Of a DNA stretch of 64,000 nucleotides, positions 25,847 to 36,083 are shown piece after piece; the stretch's first letter is position 1; each line of letters begins with the position of its first letter. Where the stretch lies: the NCBI GenBank assembly GCA_044224925.1, contig JBGAJM010000001.1, positions 806,001 to 870,000 on the forward strand, in the 5' to 3' direction. The position numbers and the translations under genes were made by a program. The stretch is from Kapaibacterium sp044224925. GTDB lineage: Bacteria > Bacteroidota > Ignavibacteria > Kapaibacteriales > Kapaibacteriaceae. Below the pieces are notes generated by a model. It worked only from the letters and a program-made list of their open reading frames with translations, was not told the origin of the DNA and did not search any database.

Positions 25847-26974
25847 TCAAGGGGTGAGCGAAGAGATCAGGATCCACTTGGCATCGTCGCTGCTATACAT
25901 CAGCGTATAGAAGCGTGTTGCCGTGGCATTGGGTTGAACTGCTTCGATGAGAGAGTTATCGGCGTTGGAGATATTGATCTTTCCTGTACCGCCCGTGTTG
26001 TTCACAGCAAGGCGTAGGTAGAGCATCTGTCCGTCGAGCGCACCGGCGGGCAACTTCACCGTTTGGGTGGAGCCGCTGGTGTTGTTGCTCACGGACTGTT
26101 TCACGAACGTTGCGGTGGACGTGATCGTTCCGCCCGACGTACCGACAATGGCCGACGCCGTTTGTGGCGTATAGCGTGCGGCGCCTGCAACGGCAAGGTT
26201 CTTGTTCGCGTCCACATTTCCGGTGAACGTCACCTGTCCGGCACTGGCCGCCTGCGTGATCGCACCGGCACTCGTGATCGTCAGGTGCGGCACGCCGTTC
26301 GTAATGAACGTCATGTCAAAATTCGAGGTTGTTCCGATGTTCTGCGTCGACGTGGTCGCATTCCCGCCCAGCAGCCATGCCGCCCCGCCTACCACCGTAG
26401 AGGCCGTCGTTCGACGGACATTCCCCGCCACGTCGACCGTCACGATGTCGTCCGTATTCGCACCTGCCGGCAATGCCGTGAACTGCACGCCACCGCTCGA
26501 GACGATCGATCCGCTTGTTATCTCGATGGCCACGTTCGTTCCACCGCCGCTGGCCGCGATCGTTACGCCACGCGACACAGCGCCAGCGCCGGCAATGGCT
26601 TCGAGTGTCAGTGCTGTTGCATTCGTTGGGCCGATAGAGGACGACGAAATGCGGGCACCGATGGCAGCGAGCGGACCTGCCGCAACATTGCCATACTGAA
26701 CGTTGAACAAGTATCTGCTCTGTGTAGCTGTGTCTTGTGCGGCAGGCGTTGAATACACCATACCGGCACCACCCAAACTCGGATTCGGGTTCACGAGCAG
26801 GGTACCATCAGAAGGCGGCAAGGTGAAGATGTACGGTCCGCCTGTTGACGGCGGAGTAACTGTTGAGCGCGTCCCCCCACTCCGGAAGATCAGATTCCGG
26901 GTCGACAGATCTTGCGCTTGCACGCCAAGGGCTACAAGTACAAGAACGAAGAATGAGGAGATGGTCCTCTTCAC
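25847..26974 (-). CDS. short-shaft exported fibre-like protein (375 aa)
   Basis: The protein has a signal peptide (MKRTISSFFVLVLVALGVQA), the family head (DLSTRNLIFRSGGTRSTVTP, YIFTLPPSDGTLLVNPNPSL, SRYLFNVQYGN), a short shaft of about 150 residues without the 60-residue unit, and a class A cap (TFVKQSVSNNTSGSTQTVKL to ATRFYTLMYSSDDAKWILIS). It is the first gene of the three-gene block that runs to 17763. AGAGG precedes the ATG. The head is almost the same as those of the 2207- and 377-residue proteins, which makes the short protein useful for defining where head and cap begin. Function unknown. Confidence 0.85.
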   Translation of the reverse strand: MKRTISSFFVLVLVALGVQAQDLSTRNLIFRSGGTRSTVTPPSTGGPYIFTLPPSDGTLLVNPNPSLGGAGMVYSTPAAQDTATQSRYLFNVQYGNVAAGPLAAIGARISSSSIGPTNATALTLEAIAGAGAVSRGVTIAASGGGTNVAIEITSGSIVSSGGVQFTALPAGANTDDIVTVDVAGNVRRTTASTVVGGAAWLLGGNATTSTQNIGTTSNFDMTFITNGVPHLTITSAGAITQAASAGQVTFTGNVDANKNLAVAGAARYTPQTASAIVGTSGGTITSTATFVKQSVSNNTSGSTQTVKLPAGALDGQMLYLRLAVNNTGGTGKINISNADNSLIEAVQPNATATRFYTLMYSSDDAKWILISSLTP

Positions 26975-27121
26975 AGGGAGATACTCACAGATAGAAAATT
27001 TCTCAACGTTCCATTCACAGCATACAAACTTCGGGGATTAACAGGCCCCGCTGTTACGTAGTTCCCACCAATAGCATGCTTCGGATGTAAAGAGATAGTT
27101 CCGCGTACGTAAAAAAACGAA

Positions 27122-27152
27122 AGCCGCACCCCAATAAAGGGGTGCGGCTTTT
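27122..27152 (-). terminator. terminator of the 34594-27174 fibre unit
   Basis: A perfect 12-bp stem (AAGCCGCACCCC at 27122-27133 with GGGGTGCGGCTT at 27140-27151, loop AATAAA) is flanked by T runs on both strands (TTTTTTT at 27150-27156 on plus, TTCGTTTTTTT on minus). It can work in both directions. The interval 26975-27121 otherwise holds only the promoter region of the 25847-26974 gene. Confidence 0.9.
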
Positions 27153-27173
27153 TTTCAACTAGGCTGGTTAGAT

Positions 27174-27932
27174 TTAGCGTTCAAGAATCAAAAATGAACC
27201 TGCTCCAACAATGTAATTGTCTGTGTTGGCATTTCCGTTCTTCGAAATCTGTACCAAGAGTGTTCCGCCCGCTGCTCCAATATCCACATAGCCATCTATC
27301 ACGACGGCACTCGTAGGACCTGAAGCACCTGGTACGTCTTGCGCTCGCAGAGTTTGGAGAAGTGCATTTGATGCTACTAACGAATAACCTCTCGGCATGG
27401 CGTGTCCATTGTTATCCGTTGTTCCTGTCAATGAGCCGCTGAAGGTTCCAGAGGGCAACGTTATCCGTGCATTGACGAATGCATCGTTTGTTCCCGCGTC
27501 GCCCGTTTCAGTGATCAACAACATGATATAGATGTGGTAGCTCGTATTCGCAAGAACGGTAGCGGACATCGGAGTGTTACCCACATTGCTGCCTGCGGTA
27601 ACAAACGCCGCAGCACCATTGCCAAGTGGATGTGCGAGGTTAAGTGTTCTCCTCGTACGCATAACTTGGGATTCACCTGTTGCGGGCCAACCAAGTGTTA
27701 CAGTATTCCCGCTCACGTTCGTGACGATCATTCCTTGGTTAACGGCACCTGCCGTCGTTGGCAGGACCAATGTTATTGGAGTGGTTTGGGTGCCCGTCTG
27801 AATGGTGGTACCATTCGCTCCTGTTGTCTTAACGACAACTTCCTTCGTCACGGTGCTACTCTGTGAGAATGCCGCAGAGATGCTACACGCGAGCACTGCA
27901 CATCCAAGAGCAAGATTCTTCAAAGTTTTCAT
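27174..27932 (-). CDS. exported cap-only protein of the fibre family (252 aa)
   Basis: The start at 27930-27932 gives a signal peptide (MKTLKNLALGCAVLACSISA, then AFSQ); a longer reading enters the upstream gene. The head is short (SSTVTKEVVVKTTGANGTTI, PITLVLPTTAGAVNQGMIVT) and is joined almost directly to a class B cap that ends VQISKNGNANTDNYIVGAGS. The part TPITLVLPTTAGAVNQGMIV is a single degenerate shaft strand. It is 38 bp after the stop of the 2207-residue protein and before a strong terminator. A cap partner or short version of the fibre would fit. Function is unknown. Confidence 0.8.
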   Translation of the reverse strand: MKTLKNLALGCAVLACSISAAFSQSSTVTKEVVVKTTGANGTTIQTGTQTTPITLVLPTTAGAVNQGMIVTNVSGNTVTLGWPATGESQVMRTRRTLNLAHPLGNGAAAFVTAGSNVGNTPMSATVLANTSYHIYIMLLITETGDAGTNDAFVNARITLPSGTFSGSLTGTTDNNGHAMPRGYSLVASNALLQTLRAQDVPGASGPTSAVVIDGYVDIGAAGGTLLVQISKNGNANTDNYIVGAGSFLILER

Positions 27933-27970
27933 GTTTGGGGTAACCCTGAGTTGTTTGTTGTTCTTTGAAA

Positions 27971-30900
27971 TTACGGAGCTACGTTGGACAAGACGACCCA
28001 CTTAGCCGTGCCGCCTGTCTTGTAGATCATGTGCAACACGCGCTCATAGTTCACGCCTTGCGCAAACACTTCAATATTCGTGGCATCACTGTTCACGAGA
28101 TTGATAGCAGCATTGCCTGCAGCATTCACAACTGATAGACGGAGATAGGCAACTTGGCCGTCCGTTCCGGCAGGTAGTGTAATGTTCGTTGCTCCACCAG
28201 ACGTGTTCGCAGGTGTAACGCTTTGATCTGCATACGACGTGGTGATGGAAATTGCTCCGCCAACCGCGCCACTGATCGCTCCGGGAGCACTGGCTGGTGG
28301 CGCGAGAATCAACTTATAGTTCACCTGCATGTCGCCGGCAGCCGTGATCGTCACGCGACGATTGGCTGCGGCCGTGCCGCCTGTGATCAAGTGCAATGGC
28401 GCTGCTGTTGAAGGGCCGATCAAGTTGTTCGTTCCATCTGTAACAGTGTGACCGTTACCTGTTGTTGCCCAACCATTCGCGTCAGTCAAGAACGTTCCGC
28501 CAACTGCCGGAAGCGTGTAGGTCTGATCTGATGCCAATACTGTTGGTCCGTTGATCGTGGCCGTGAACAGAGTACCCGCATTGTTGTCATGCAAGATCAA
28601 TCCACCACCCGTTGTCGAACCCGATGTTCCAAACGTTGCATCACCCTGAGTAACAGTGTTACCCGAGCCATCAACCGTAAATGTTGCGCCCGTTTCTACC
28701 CAGTTTGTTCCATTGTAGCGGAGCACGCTTCCCGTCGTGGTTGCCGTTGGCATGCCGATCGTGATCGCGCCTGCTCCGTTGGTGATCGTGATGCCGCGTG
28801 TACCGGAGAGCGTCGCCGCTACAGGTGCGCCTGCACCATCACCGATCAGCAACATACCATCCGACAATGCGCCGGTAAAGGCAACTTGACCCGATCCATT
28901 GCTATAGAGGAATCGATTCGCACCAAGGGCTCCCGTAGAGAGCATGAATGTGCCATCTGCATCAGGAAGCGTGTACGTGCGAGTTGCCGTGTACAACAAC
29001 GGTCCTTGCATCGTACCGTTGAACGAAGCGCCTGCCGTATTGTCGTTCCATACGATCGAACCACCTGCTACGGCAGACGTGCCAAGCGTAAGATCTCCGT
29101 CAGCACTTACGTTCCCATTGGTCGAGAGCGTGTTGCCGGCACCAACATTGATCGCGAGGCTGCCGGCACGCGTGATCGCATCTTCGTTGATCACGAGGTC
29201 TGCTCCACCAGCTGTATTGACCACGATACCTTGTACTATTCCCGTACCTGTAGCCGTTGCGTTCACGGTGAGGCCGGTAGCGGCTGCATTCACGGCACCC
29301 GTTGCATTGGACGTGATCACCGCTCCGAGTGCGGCACCTGTCCCTGCCCCATCATAGGCAACATTGTACAGGTAGTTGGTTCCGTTCGAAACTGCTGCCG
29401 TTTGCGCAGCTGTTTGGTTGTACAAGACCACTGAACTACCGATCACATTGGCAACGCTGCGCTTTGAAAGCACACCTGTTGCGCTAGCGATCACGATCCC
29501 TTCGTTTACTCCAAGGGTTGCACCGAATGTGGCACCGCTCAAGCTCGTCATCGTCACATTTGATGTTCCGCCGGTACCGGCAAACGTGAAGTCGCCTGTG
29601 GCTGAGATCGTCAAACGCGTTACTCCACCAACACCCGTCACCAAGCGAATTGGTGCAGCGGTGGTTGTTCCGATCAAGTTGTTCGTTCCGTCCGTGACCG
29701 TGTGGCCATTACCGGTCGTAGCCCAACCATTCGCGTCAGTCAAGAACGTTCCGCCAACTGCCGGAAGCGTGTAGGTCTGATCTGATGCCAATACTGTTGG
29801 TCCGTTGATCGTGGCCGTGAACAGAGTACCCGCATTGTTGTCATGCAAGATCAATCCACCACCCGTTGTCGAACCCGATGTTCCAAACGTTGCATCACCC
29901 TGAGTAACAGTGTTACCCGAGCCATCAACCGTAAATGTTGCGCCCGTTTCTACCCAGTTCGTTCCATTGTAGCGGAGCACGCTTCCCGTCGTGGTTGCCG
30001 TTGGCATGCCGATCGTGATCGCGCCTGCTCCGTTGGTGATCGTGATGCCGCGTGTACCGGAGAGCGTCGCCGCTACAGGTGCGCCTGCACCATCACCGAT
30101 CAGCAACATACCATCCGACAATGCGCCGGTAAAGGCAACTTGACCCGATCCATTGCTATAGAGGAATCGATTCGCACCAAGGGCTCCCGTTGAGAGCATG
30201 AACGTGCCATCTGCATCTGGAAGCGTGTATGTACGTGCCGCCGTGTACAGCGTTGGACCTTGCATCGTACCATTGAACGAAGCGCCTGCCGTATTGTCGT
30301 TCCATACGATCGAACCACCTGCTACGGCAGACGTGCCGAGCGTAAGATCTCCATCAGCACTTACGTTCCCATTGGTCGACAGCGTGTTGCCGGCACCAAC
30401 ATTGATCGCAAGGCTGCCGGCACGCGTGATCGCATCTTCGTTGATCACGAGGTCTGCACCTGCACCAGTGTTCACGACGATGCCTTGCGCGACTCCGGCA
30501 CCTGTCGGAACTGCATTGATCGTCAAACCGGTTGCATTTGCGTTTGCTGCACCCGTCGGGGTCGAAGTGATCACACCACCAAGACCTGCTCCTGTATTTC
30601 CAGCTCCTAAGTAGCTGGTATTGAACAGATAGGCTGTTCCGTCTGCGGTTGCAGTGTTTTGCGCGGCTGTTTGGTTGTACAAGACCACTGAACTACCGAT
30701 CACATTCGCAACGCTGCGCTTTGAAAGCTCACCTGTTGCGCTTGCGATCACGATCCCTTCGTTCGCACCGAGTGCAGCACCAAAGGTTGCACCGCTCAAG
30801 CTTGTCATCGTCACATTCGATGTTCCGCCGGTACCGGCAAACGTGAAGTCGCCTGTTGCCGAGATCGTCAAACGCGTTGTACCACCAACACCCGTCACCA

Positions 30901-33900
30901 AGCGAATTGGTGCAGCGGTGGTTGTTCCGATCAAGTTGTTCGTACCATCGGTGACCGTGTGGCCATTACCGGTCGTAGCCCAACCATTGGCATCGGTCAA
31001 GAACGTTCCGCCGGTTGCGGGCAGAGTATACGTTTGGTTTGATCCAAGTGTCGTTGGTCCAACGATGGATGCCGTGAAGGCAGTACCACCGTCATTGTCA
31101 TGAAGGATCAACGAACCGCCGGTTGTTGAAGAGCCAGTTCCAAACGTTGCGTCACCTTGCGTTACAGTGTTACCCGATCCATCAACCGTGAATGTGGCAC
31201 CCGTTTCAACCCAGTTCGTTCCATTGTAGCGGAGCACGCTTCCCGTCGTTACTGCCGTTGGCATGCCGATCGTGATCGCGCCGGCTCCGTTGGTGATCGT
31301 GATGCCGCGTGTACCGGAGAGCGTCGCCGCTACAGGTGCGCCTGCACCATCACCGATCAGCAACATACCATCCGACAATAAGCCGGTAAAGGCAACTTGA
31401 CCCGATCCATTGCTATAGAGGAATCGATTGGCACCAAGGGCTCCCGTTGAGAGCATGAACGTGCCATCTGCATCTGGAAGCGTGTATGTACGTGCCGCCG
31501 TGTACAGCGTTGGACCTTGCATCGTACCATTGAACGAAGCGCCTGCCGTATTGTCGTTCCATACGATCGAACCACCTGCTACGGCAGACGTGCCGAGCGT
31601 AAGATCTCCATCAGCACTTACGTTCCCATTGGTCGACAGCGTGTTGCCGGCACCAACATTGATCGCAAGGCTGCCGGCACGCGTGATCGCATCTTCGTTG
31701 ATCACGAGGTCTGCACCAACTGCATTCGTATTTACGACGATACCTTGGTTCGTTGACCCTGTGGTGGCGTTCACCGTGATGCCGGTATTCGTTGTTGTTC
31801 CTCCAGCCGTTACTGTCAAACCATTGGCCGTGCCGGCCGTTGTGGAGCTGTTGATGGTTGCGCCGGCTGCATTCCCTGCACCCGCTGCGTACGAAACATT
31901 GAAGAGATTCGCCGTCACCGGTGTTGCGGTATTCTGCGCTGATGCAGATCCGTACAACACTGCGGCGCTACCAATGACTGCACTGAAGGACGCTTCATCC
32001 ATGGAGCCGGTGTTGCTTGCCAACACGATGCGGTCGTAACCGACCGGTACGCTCGACTTCGCCGTACCGCCAAGGTTCGATACCGTGACGTTCGGCGTGC
32101 CCGCTGTACCGTTCATCGTGATGTCTCCCGCTGCCGAGATCAAGACACGCGTGTTCGGTCCGCCCGAGCCTGTGATGATCCGCAACCCTGCCGCTGTCGT
32201 GGTTCCGAGCAAGTTATTTGTTCCGTCTGTGACCGTGTGGCCATTACCGGTGGTTGCCCAACCATTCGCATCGGTCAAGAACGTTCCGCCGGTTGCGGGC
32301 AGAGTATACGTTTGGTTTGAACCAAGTGTCGTTGGTCCAACGATGGATGCCGTGAAGGCAGTACCACCGTCATTGTCATGAAGGATCAACGAACCGCCGG
32401 TTGTTGAAGAGCCAGTTCCAAACGTTGCGTCACCTTGCGTTACAGTGTTACCCGATCCATCAACCGTGAATGTGGCACCCGTTTCAACCCAGTTCGTTCC
32501 ATTGTAGCGGAGCACGCTTCCCGTCGTTACTGCCGTTGGCATGCCGATCGTGATCGCGCCGGCTCCGTTGGTGATCGTGATGCCGCGTGTACCGGAGAGC
32601 GTCGCCGCTACAGGTGCGCCTGCACCATCACCGATCAGCAACATACCATCCGACAATAAGCCGGTAAAGGCAACTTGACCCGATCCATTGCTATAGAGGA
32701 ATCGATTGGCACCAAGGGCTCCCGTTGAGAGCATGAACGTGCCATCTGCATCTGGAAGCGTGTATGTACGTGCCGCCGTGTACAGCGTTGGACCTTGCAT
32801 CGTACCATTGAACGAAGCGCCTGCCGTATTGTCGTTCCATACGATCGAACCACCTGCTACGGCAGACGTGCCGAGCGTAAGATCTCCATCAGCACTTACG
32901 TTCCCATTGGTCGACAGCGTGTTGCCGGCACCAACATTGATCGCAAGGCTGCCGGCACGCGTGATCGCATCTTCAGCGATGGTGAGATCAGCTGCGCCAC
33001 CGGTGTTGATCGTTAAAAAGTCTCCAGCATCTCCGTTGCCCAACGTCGTAGCACCGTTCACATTCAAAGTGCCCGCGTTGACCGTGTTGCCGAAACCATC
33101 AATGGTAAAGTTCGCGCCCGTTTCAACCCAGTTCGTTCCATTGTAGCGGAGCACGCTTCCCGTCGTTACTGCCGTTGGCATGCCGATCGTGATCGCGCCG
33201 GCTCCGTTGGTGATCGTGATGCCGCGTGTACCGGAGAGCGTCGCCGCTACAGGTGCGCCTGCACCATCACCGATCAGCAACATACCATCCGACAATAAGC
33301 CGGTAAAGGCAACTTGACCCGATCCATTGCTATAGAGGAATCGATTGGCACCAAGGGCTCCCGTTGAGAGCATGAACGTGCCATCTGCATCTGGAAGCGT
33401 GTATGTACGTGCCGCCGTGTACAGCGTTGGACCTTGCATCGTACCATTGAACGAAGCGCCTGCCGTATTGTCGTTCCATACGATCGAACCACCTGCTACG
33501 GCAGACGTGCCGAGCGTAAGATCTCCATCAGCACTTACGTTCCCATTGGTCGACAGCGTGTTGCCGGCACCAACATTGATCGCAAGGCTGCCGGCACGCG
33601 TGATCGCATCTTCGTTGATCACGAGGTCTGCACCAACTGCATTCGTATTCACGACGATACCTTGCACAATGCCGGTACCAGCAGGAAGCGAGTTCACCGT
33701 GAGACCGGTTGCGGCACGATTTCCTACACCACCAACTGCATCAGATGTGATAACAGCTCCTAATGCCGCGCCCGTTGCAGTGCCGTTGTATGCAACATTC
33801 ATCAGGTAGTTCGATCCGTCGGCCACCTTGGATGACTGAGCTGTCGTCGGACCATACAGTACCACGTTGGTACCGAGTACCGAACCAACACTGTTAAACG

Positions 33901-34594
33901 AAGGATTAGAACCTGCGCCGTTGCTAACGAGAATGTCTCCCAGATTGCCTGTGGGCAAGGAGGTAAGGCCGGTAGCCCCACCAACGGCGAGAGAGTATTG
34001 TGTGATGCCAGTGACTTGGGCCGCTGGTATGGTGACCGTGTTTGGAATCACCGTTACCGCCGAAACAACGCCTGCCGTTCCAAACAGCAGTCCATCGATC
34101 GTATTGATCTTTAGGCTACCGCCATTGATCTCGATCGCATAGTTCGTTGCTCCGCCCGTTGCACTCGCAACAAGTCCGCGTGCTGTGCTCGAGGCTCCGG
34201 CTTGCGCTGTGAGCGTAAGTCCTGTGGCATTCGCGTCAAGGAAGGCATTCGAAAGGATCCGTCCACCACCAGCCGCTGTTGCTCCACCAAGTGTGGGGGC
34301 AGGATTGTACTGAAGGTTGAACAGCCAACGTCCGGGCGTTGCGGAGTCCTGAGCGCCGGTGACACTATACATTACCCCTGCTGTTCCTAGCGACGGATTC
34401 GTTGCAATAAGCAATGTTCCGTTCGAAGGCGGCAGGACGAAATTATATGCCCCACCCGAAGAGGGTGCAGTGATCGTGGACACATTGCCACTATTGATCA
34501 TCCGAAGATGTCGCGTCTGAAGATCTTGCGCAACCACGGAGATCGTGCTTGCAAACCCCAACAACAGCAACATGACCGTGTATCTACGGATCAT
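27971..34594 (-). CDS. giant repetitive exported fibre-like protein (2207 aa)
   Basis: The ATG at 34592-34594 opens a signal peptide (MIRRYTVMLLLLGFASTISV, then VAQD); a start 96 bases upstream would give a non-signal extension. After the head (DLQTRHLRMINSGNVSTITA, YNFVLPPSNGTLLIATNPSL, GRWLFNLQYN) come five copies of a large unit containing INEDAITRAGSLAINVGAGN, GSIVWNDNTAGASFNGTM, YTAARTYTLPDADGTFMLST, SGTRGITITNGAGAITIGMP and GHTVTDGTNNL. The cap is class A (YADQSVTPANTSGGATNITL to MIYKTGGTAKWVVLS). Internal copies are nearly identical in DNA. The protein is probably a very long stalk displayed on the cell surface; this and any partner are inference. Confidence 0.87.
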   Translation of the reverse strand: MIRRYTVMLLLLGFASTISVVAQDLQTRHLRMINSGNVSTITAPSSGGAYNFVLPPSNGTLLIATNPSLGTAGVMYSVTGAQDSATPGRWLFNLQYNPAPTLGGATAAGGGRILSNAFLDANATGLTLTAQAGASSTARGLVASATGGATNYAIEINGGSLKINTIDGLLFGTAGVVSAVTVIPNTVTIPAAQVTGITQYSLAVGGATGLTSLPTGNLGDILVSNGAGSNPSFNSVGSVLGTNVVLYGPTTAQSSKVADGSNYLMNVAYNGTATGAALGAVITSDAVGGVGNRAATGLTVNSLPAGTGIVQGIVVNTNAVGADLVINEDAITRAGSLAINVGAGNTLSTNGNVSADGDLTLGTSAVAGGSIVWNDNTAGASFNGTMQGPTLYTAARTYTLPDADGTFMLSTGALGANRFLYSNGSGQVAFTGLLSDGMLLIGDGAGAPVAATLSGTRGITITNGAGAITIGMPTAVTTGSVLRYNGTNWVETGANFTIDGFGNTVNAGTLNVNGATTLGNGDAGDFLTINTGGAADLTIAEDAITRAGSLAINVGAGNTLSTNGNVSADGDLTLGTSAVAGGSIVWNDNTAGASFNGTMQGPTLYTAARTYTLPDADGTFMLSTGALGANRFLYSNGSGQVAFTGLLSDGMLLIGDGAGAPVAATLSGTRGITITNGAGAITIGMPTAVTTGSVLRYNGTNWVETGATFTVDGSGNTVTQGDATFGTGSSTTGGSLILHDNDGGTAFTASIVGPTTLGSNQTYTLPATGGTFLTDANGWATTGNGHTVTDGTNNLLGTTTAAGLRIITGSGGPNTRVLISAAGDITMNGTAGTPNVTVSNLGGTAKSSVPVGYDRIVLASNTGSMDEASFSAVIGSAAVLYGSASAQNTATPVTANLFNVSYAAGAGNAAGATINSSTTAGTANGLTVTAGGTTTNTGITVNATTGSTNQGIVVNTNAVGADLVINEDAITRAGSLAINVGAGNTLSTNGNVSADGDLTLGTSAVAGGSIVWNDNTAGASFNGTMQGPTLYTAARTYTLPDADGTFMLSTGALGANRFLYSNGSGQVAFTGLLSDGMLLIGDGAGAPVAATLSGTRGITITNGAGAITIGMPTAVTTGSVLRYNGTNWVETGATFTVDGSGNTVTQGDATFGTGSSTTGGSLILHDNDGGTAFTASIVGPTTLGSNQTYTLPATGGTFLTDANGWATTGNGHTVTDGTNNLIGTTTAAPIRLVTGVGGTTRLTISATGDFTFAGTGGTSNVTMTSLSGATFGAALGANEGIVIASATGELSKRSVANVIGSSVVLYNQTAAQNTATADGTAYLFNTSYLGAGNTGAGLGGVITSTPTGAANANATGLTINAVPTGAGVAQGIVVNTGAGADLVINEDAITRAGSLAINVGAGNTLSTNGNVSADGDLTLGTSAVAGGSIVWNDNTAGASFNGTMQGPTLYTAARTYTLPDADGTFMLSTGALGANRFLYSNGSGQVAFTGALSDGMLLIGDGAGAPVAATLSGTRGITITNGAGAITIGMPTATTTGSVLRYNGTNWVETGATFTVDGSGNTVTQGDATFGTSGSTTGGGLILHDNNAGTLFTATINGPTVLASDQTYTLPAVGGTFLTDANGWATTGNGHTVTDGTNNLIGTTTAAPIRLVTGVGGVTRLTISATGDFTFAGTGGTSNVTMTSLSGATFGATLGVNEGIVIASATGVLSKRSVANVIGSSVVLYNQTAAQTAAVSNGTNYLYNVAYDGAGTGAALGAVITSNATGAVNAAATGLTVNATATGTGIVQGIVVNTAGGADLVINEDAITRAGSLAINVGAGNTLSTNGNVSADGDLTLGTSAVAGGSIVWNDNTAGASFNGTMQGPLLYTATRTYTLPDADGTFMLSTGALGANRFLYSNGSGQVAFTGALSDGMLLIGDGAGAPVAATLSGTRGITITNGAGAITIGMPTATTTGSVLRYNGTNWVETGATFTVDGSGNTVTQGDATFGTSGSTTGGGLILHDNNAGTLFTATINGPTVLASDQTYTLPAVGGTFLTDANGWATTGNGHTVTDGTNNLIGPSTAAPLHLITGGTAAANRRVTITAAGDMQVNYKLILAPPASAPGAISGAVGGAISITTSYADQSVTPANTSGGATNITLPAGTDGQVAYLRLSVVNAAGNAAINLVNSDATNIEVFAQGVNYERVLHMIYKTGGTAKWVVLSNVAP
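28430..33640. repeat. five near-identical long direct repeats within one gene
   Basis: A common anchor (ATGCCGCGTGTACCGGAGAG) recurs at 28791, 30045, 31302, 32580 and 33219, giving periods of 1254, 1257, 1278 and 639 bp, all multiples of three. Stretches of several hundred bases match with only scattered changes, and the last period lacks half of the unit. Linker segments between repeats differ. Confidence 0.9.
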
Positions 34595-34767
34595 GAAAGC
34601 CCCCAGAAAATTGTATGTGAACTCGATAGCGCTTCCTACCCCAAACCCAAGTGAGAGCTGTTCGAGGGGCGGCAATATGGCGGAGTGCACCTACGTGGGG
34701 TTCAGCATATCTACGCATCGAAATGAAAATACCAGAGTTTACGTAGTCAGTTTTACGCGCCGATACA

Positions 34768-34795
34768 GCGCGTGAATGATGTTCCATTCACGCGC
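34768..34795. terminator. perfect 11-bp hairpin between two fibre genes
   Basis: GCGCGTGAATG (34768-34778) pairs perfectly with CATTCACGCGC (34785-34795) around a 6-base loop. It lies 29 bp after the stop at 34824, the right place for a terminator, but no T run follows. The rest of 34595-34767 shows no gene and should hold the promoter of the 2207-residue protein gene. Confidence 0.5.
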
Positions 34796-34823
34796 CGTTC
34801 AGGATATCTACGTACTGCTTTGT

Positions 34824-35957
34824 CTAAAGATAATCGATGTGTGTTCCGGCAACGATCACGTCGACATCTGCATCACTAGCAATTGTTTTCCGAAGACGAA
34901 CTTGGAACGTCCCACCAGTTGCCCCAACGCTGAGGAATCCGGTCACCTGCACAAACTGGTGCGAGCCAGTAAGACCAGTGTAGAGCAACACATCCCCGGT
35001 ACCGCTGCCAGATACGTTTGCCGACGTATTGAACGACCAAATGGCACCCGATGGTATCGAGAAGCATGCATACACCGTTGGACTCGTACCTCCACCATTC
35101 TTCGCGATCTCGAAGGTGGTGGTTACCCAGTACACCATGTTTGCGTTCGCGGTGAAGTTCAATGCGGTGACATCGCTACATGCGTCCGAAGAGATCGTAA
35201 CGAGTGCTGGAAGAGTGACGGTTCCAAACGACCCACCTTGGCCAAGCGCGACCGGTTGAGTCACCCACTCCAAGCTCGCAGTACTTCCGGCAATGGAAGC
35301 AATACGTAAGTACTGACCAACGGAACCCATCGTCTTGGGCATCACGTAGGTGATGTTCGCGCTCTGCGTAGCATCTGTTACGAAGGAGTTGTAGACAGTG
35401 TTGTCCGAGCGATTTAGGCGTAGTTCTCCGCCACCTTGCACCGTGACCGGTCCGGCTGCATCCACCGTGAATACATTGCCCACGGTGAGCAACGATCCTG
35501 GAGCGGAGGTACCGATACCAACATTGCCACCACTACTGGGGATGAGCAATGCATAGTTCAACGCACCGCCCGTTGCAGATACTGTGAGACCTGTTGCCGT
35601 CCCAGGTCCGGTTCCCACCGAACTGATCATAGCTCCTGCCGTACTACCGGTTGTGGTTGGATCGTAGGCAACGTTAAAGAGATAGTGCGACGACGACGTT
35701 TCTGAGTTCTGTGCACTCGTCACGCCATAGAGCATAGGATGCGTACTGAGCAATGGCGTTGGATTGACCATCAACGAACCGCTCGTGGGTGTCGATGGGA
35801 GCGAGAATGTGAACGGTCCACCCGAACTCGGTGCTTGCAACCTTGTCGTTGCCGTTCCATTGAGCATCACGAGGTGACGCGTTTGAACATCTTGTGCCGT
35901 TATGTTCGTCAACGCAAGAACGAACAGTGCAACGATCGTGGTAGAGGTATGTCGCAT
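34824..35957 (-). CDS. short-shaft exported fibre-like protein (377 aa)
   Basis: The protein has a signal peptide (MRHTSTTIVALFVLALTNIT, then AQDV), the family head (QTRHLVMLNGTATTRLQAPS, FTFSLPSTPTSGSLMVNPTP, SHYLFNVAYDP), a module with VGIGTSAPGSLLTVGNVFTV like phage tail-spike 'GIGT' motifs, a YVMPKTMGS shaft strand, and a class B cap ending FQVRLRKTIASDADVDVIVA. It stands alone between two gaps of 126 and 229 bp and so probably has its own promoter. The 'GIGTS-P' text is common in proteins that carry peptidase S74 chaperone tails, but no S74 domain is present. Function unknown. Confidence 0.83.
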   Translation of the reverse strand: MRHTSTTIVALFVLALTNITAQDVQTRHLVMLNGTATTRLQAPSSGGPFTFSLPSTPTSGSLMVNPTPLLSTHPMLYGVTSAQNSETSSSHYLFNVAYDPTTTGSTAGAMISSVGTGPGTATGLTVSATGGALNYALLIPSSGGNVGIGTSAPGSLLTVGNVFTVDAAGPVTVQGGGELRLNRSDNTVYNSFVTDATQSANITYVMPKTMGSVGQYLRIASIAGSTASLEWVTQPVALGQGGSFGTVTLPALVTISSDACSDVTALNFTANANMVYWVTTTFEIAKNGGGTSPTVYACFSIPSGAIWSFNTSANVSGSGTGDVLLYTGLTGSHQFVQVTGFLSVGATGGTFQVRLRKTIASDADVDVIVAGTHIDYL

Positions 35958-36083
35958 GCCGGTCCCCTTGGTAAATGTTGCTTGTCAAATGCGACGCAAC
36001 ATATTTGGGACACCGTGTACACTGATATGACAAAGCTCAAGGAGCGGCATCTTTGCACAAATGCCGTAATAGAGAACGATCTC

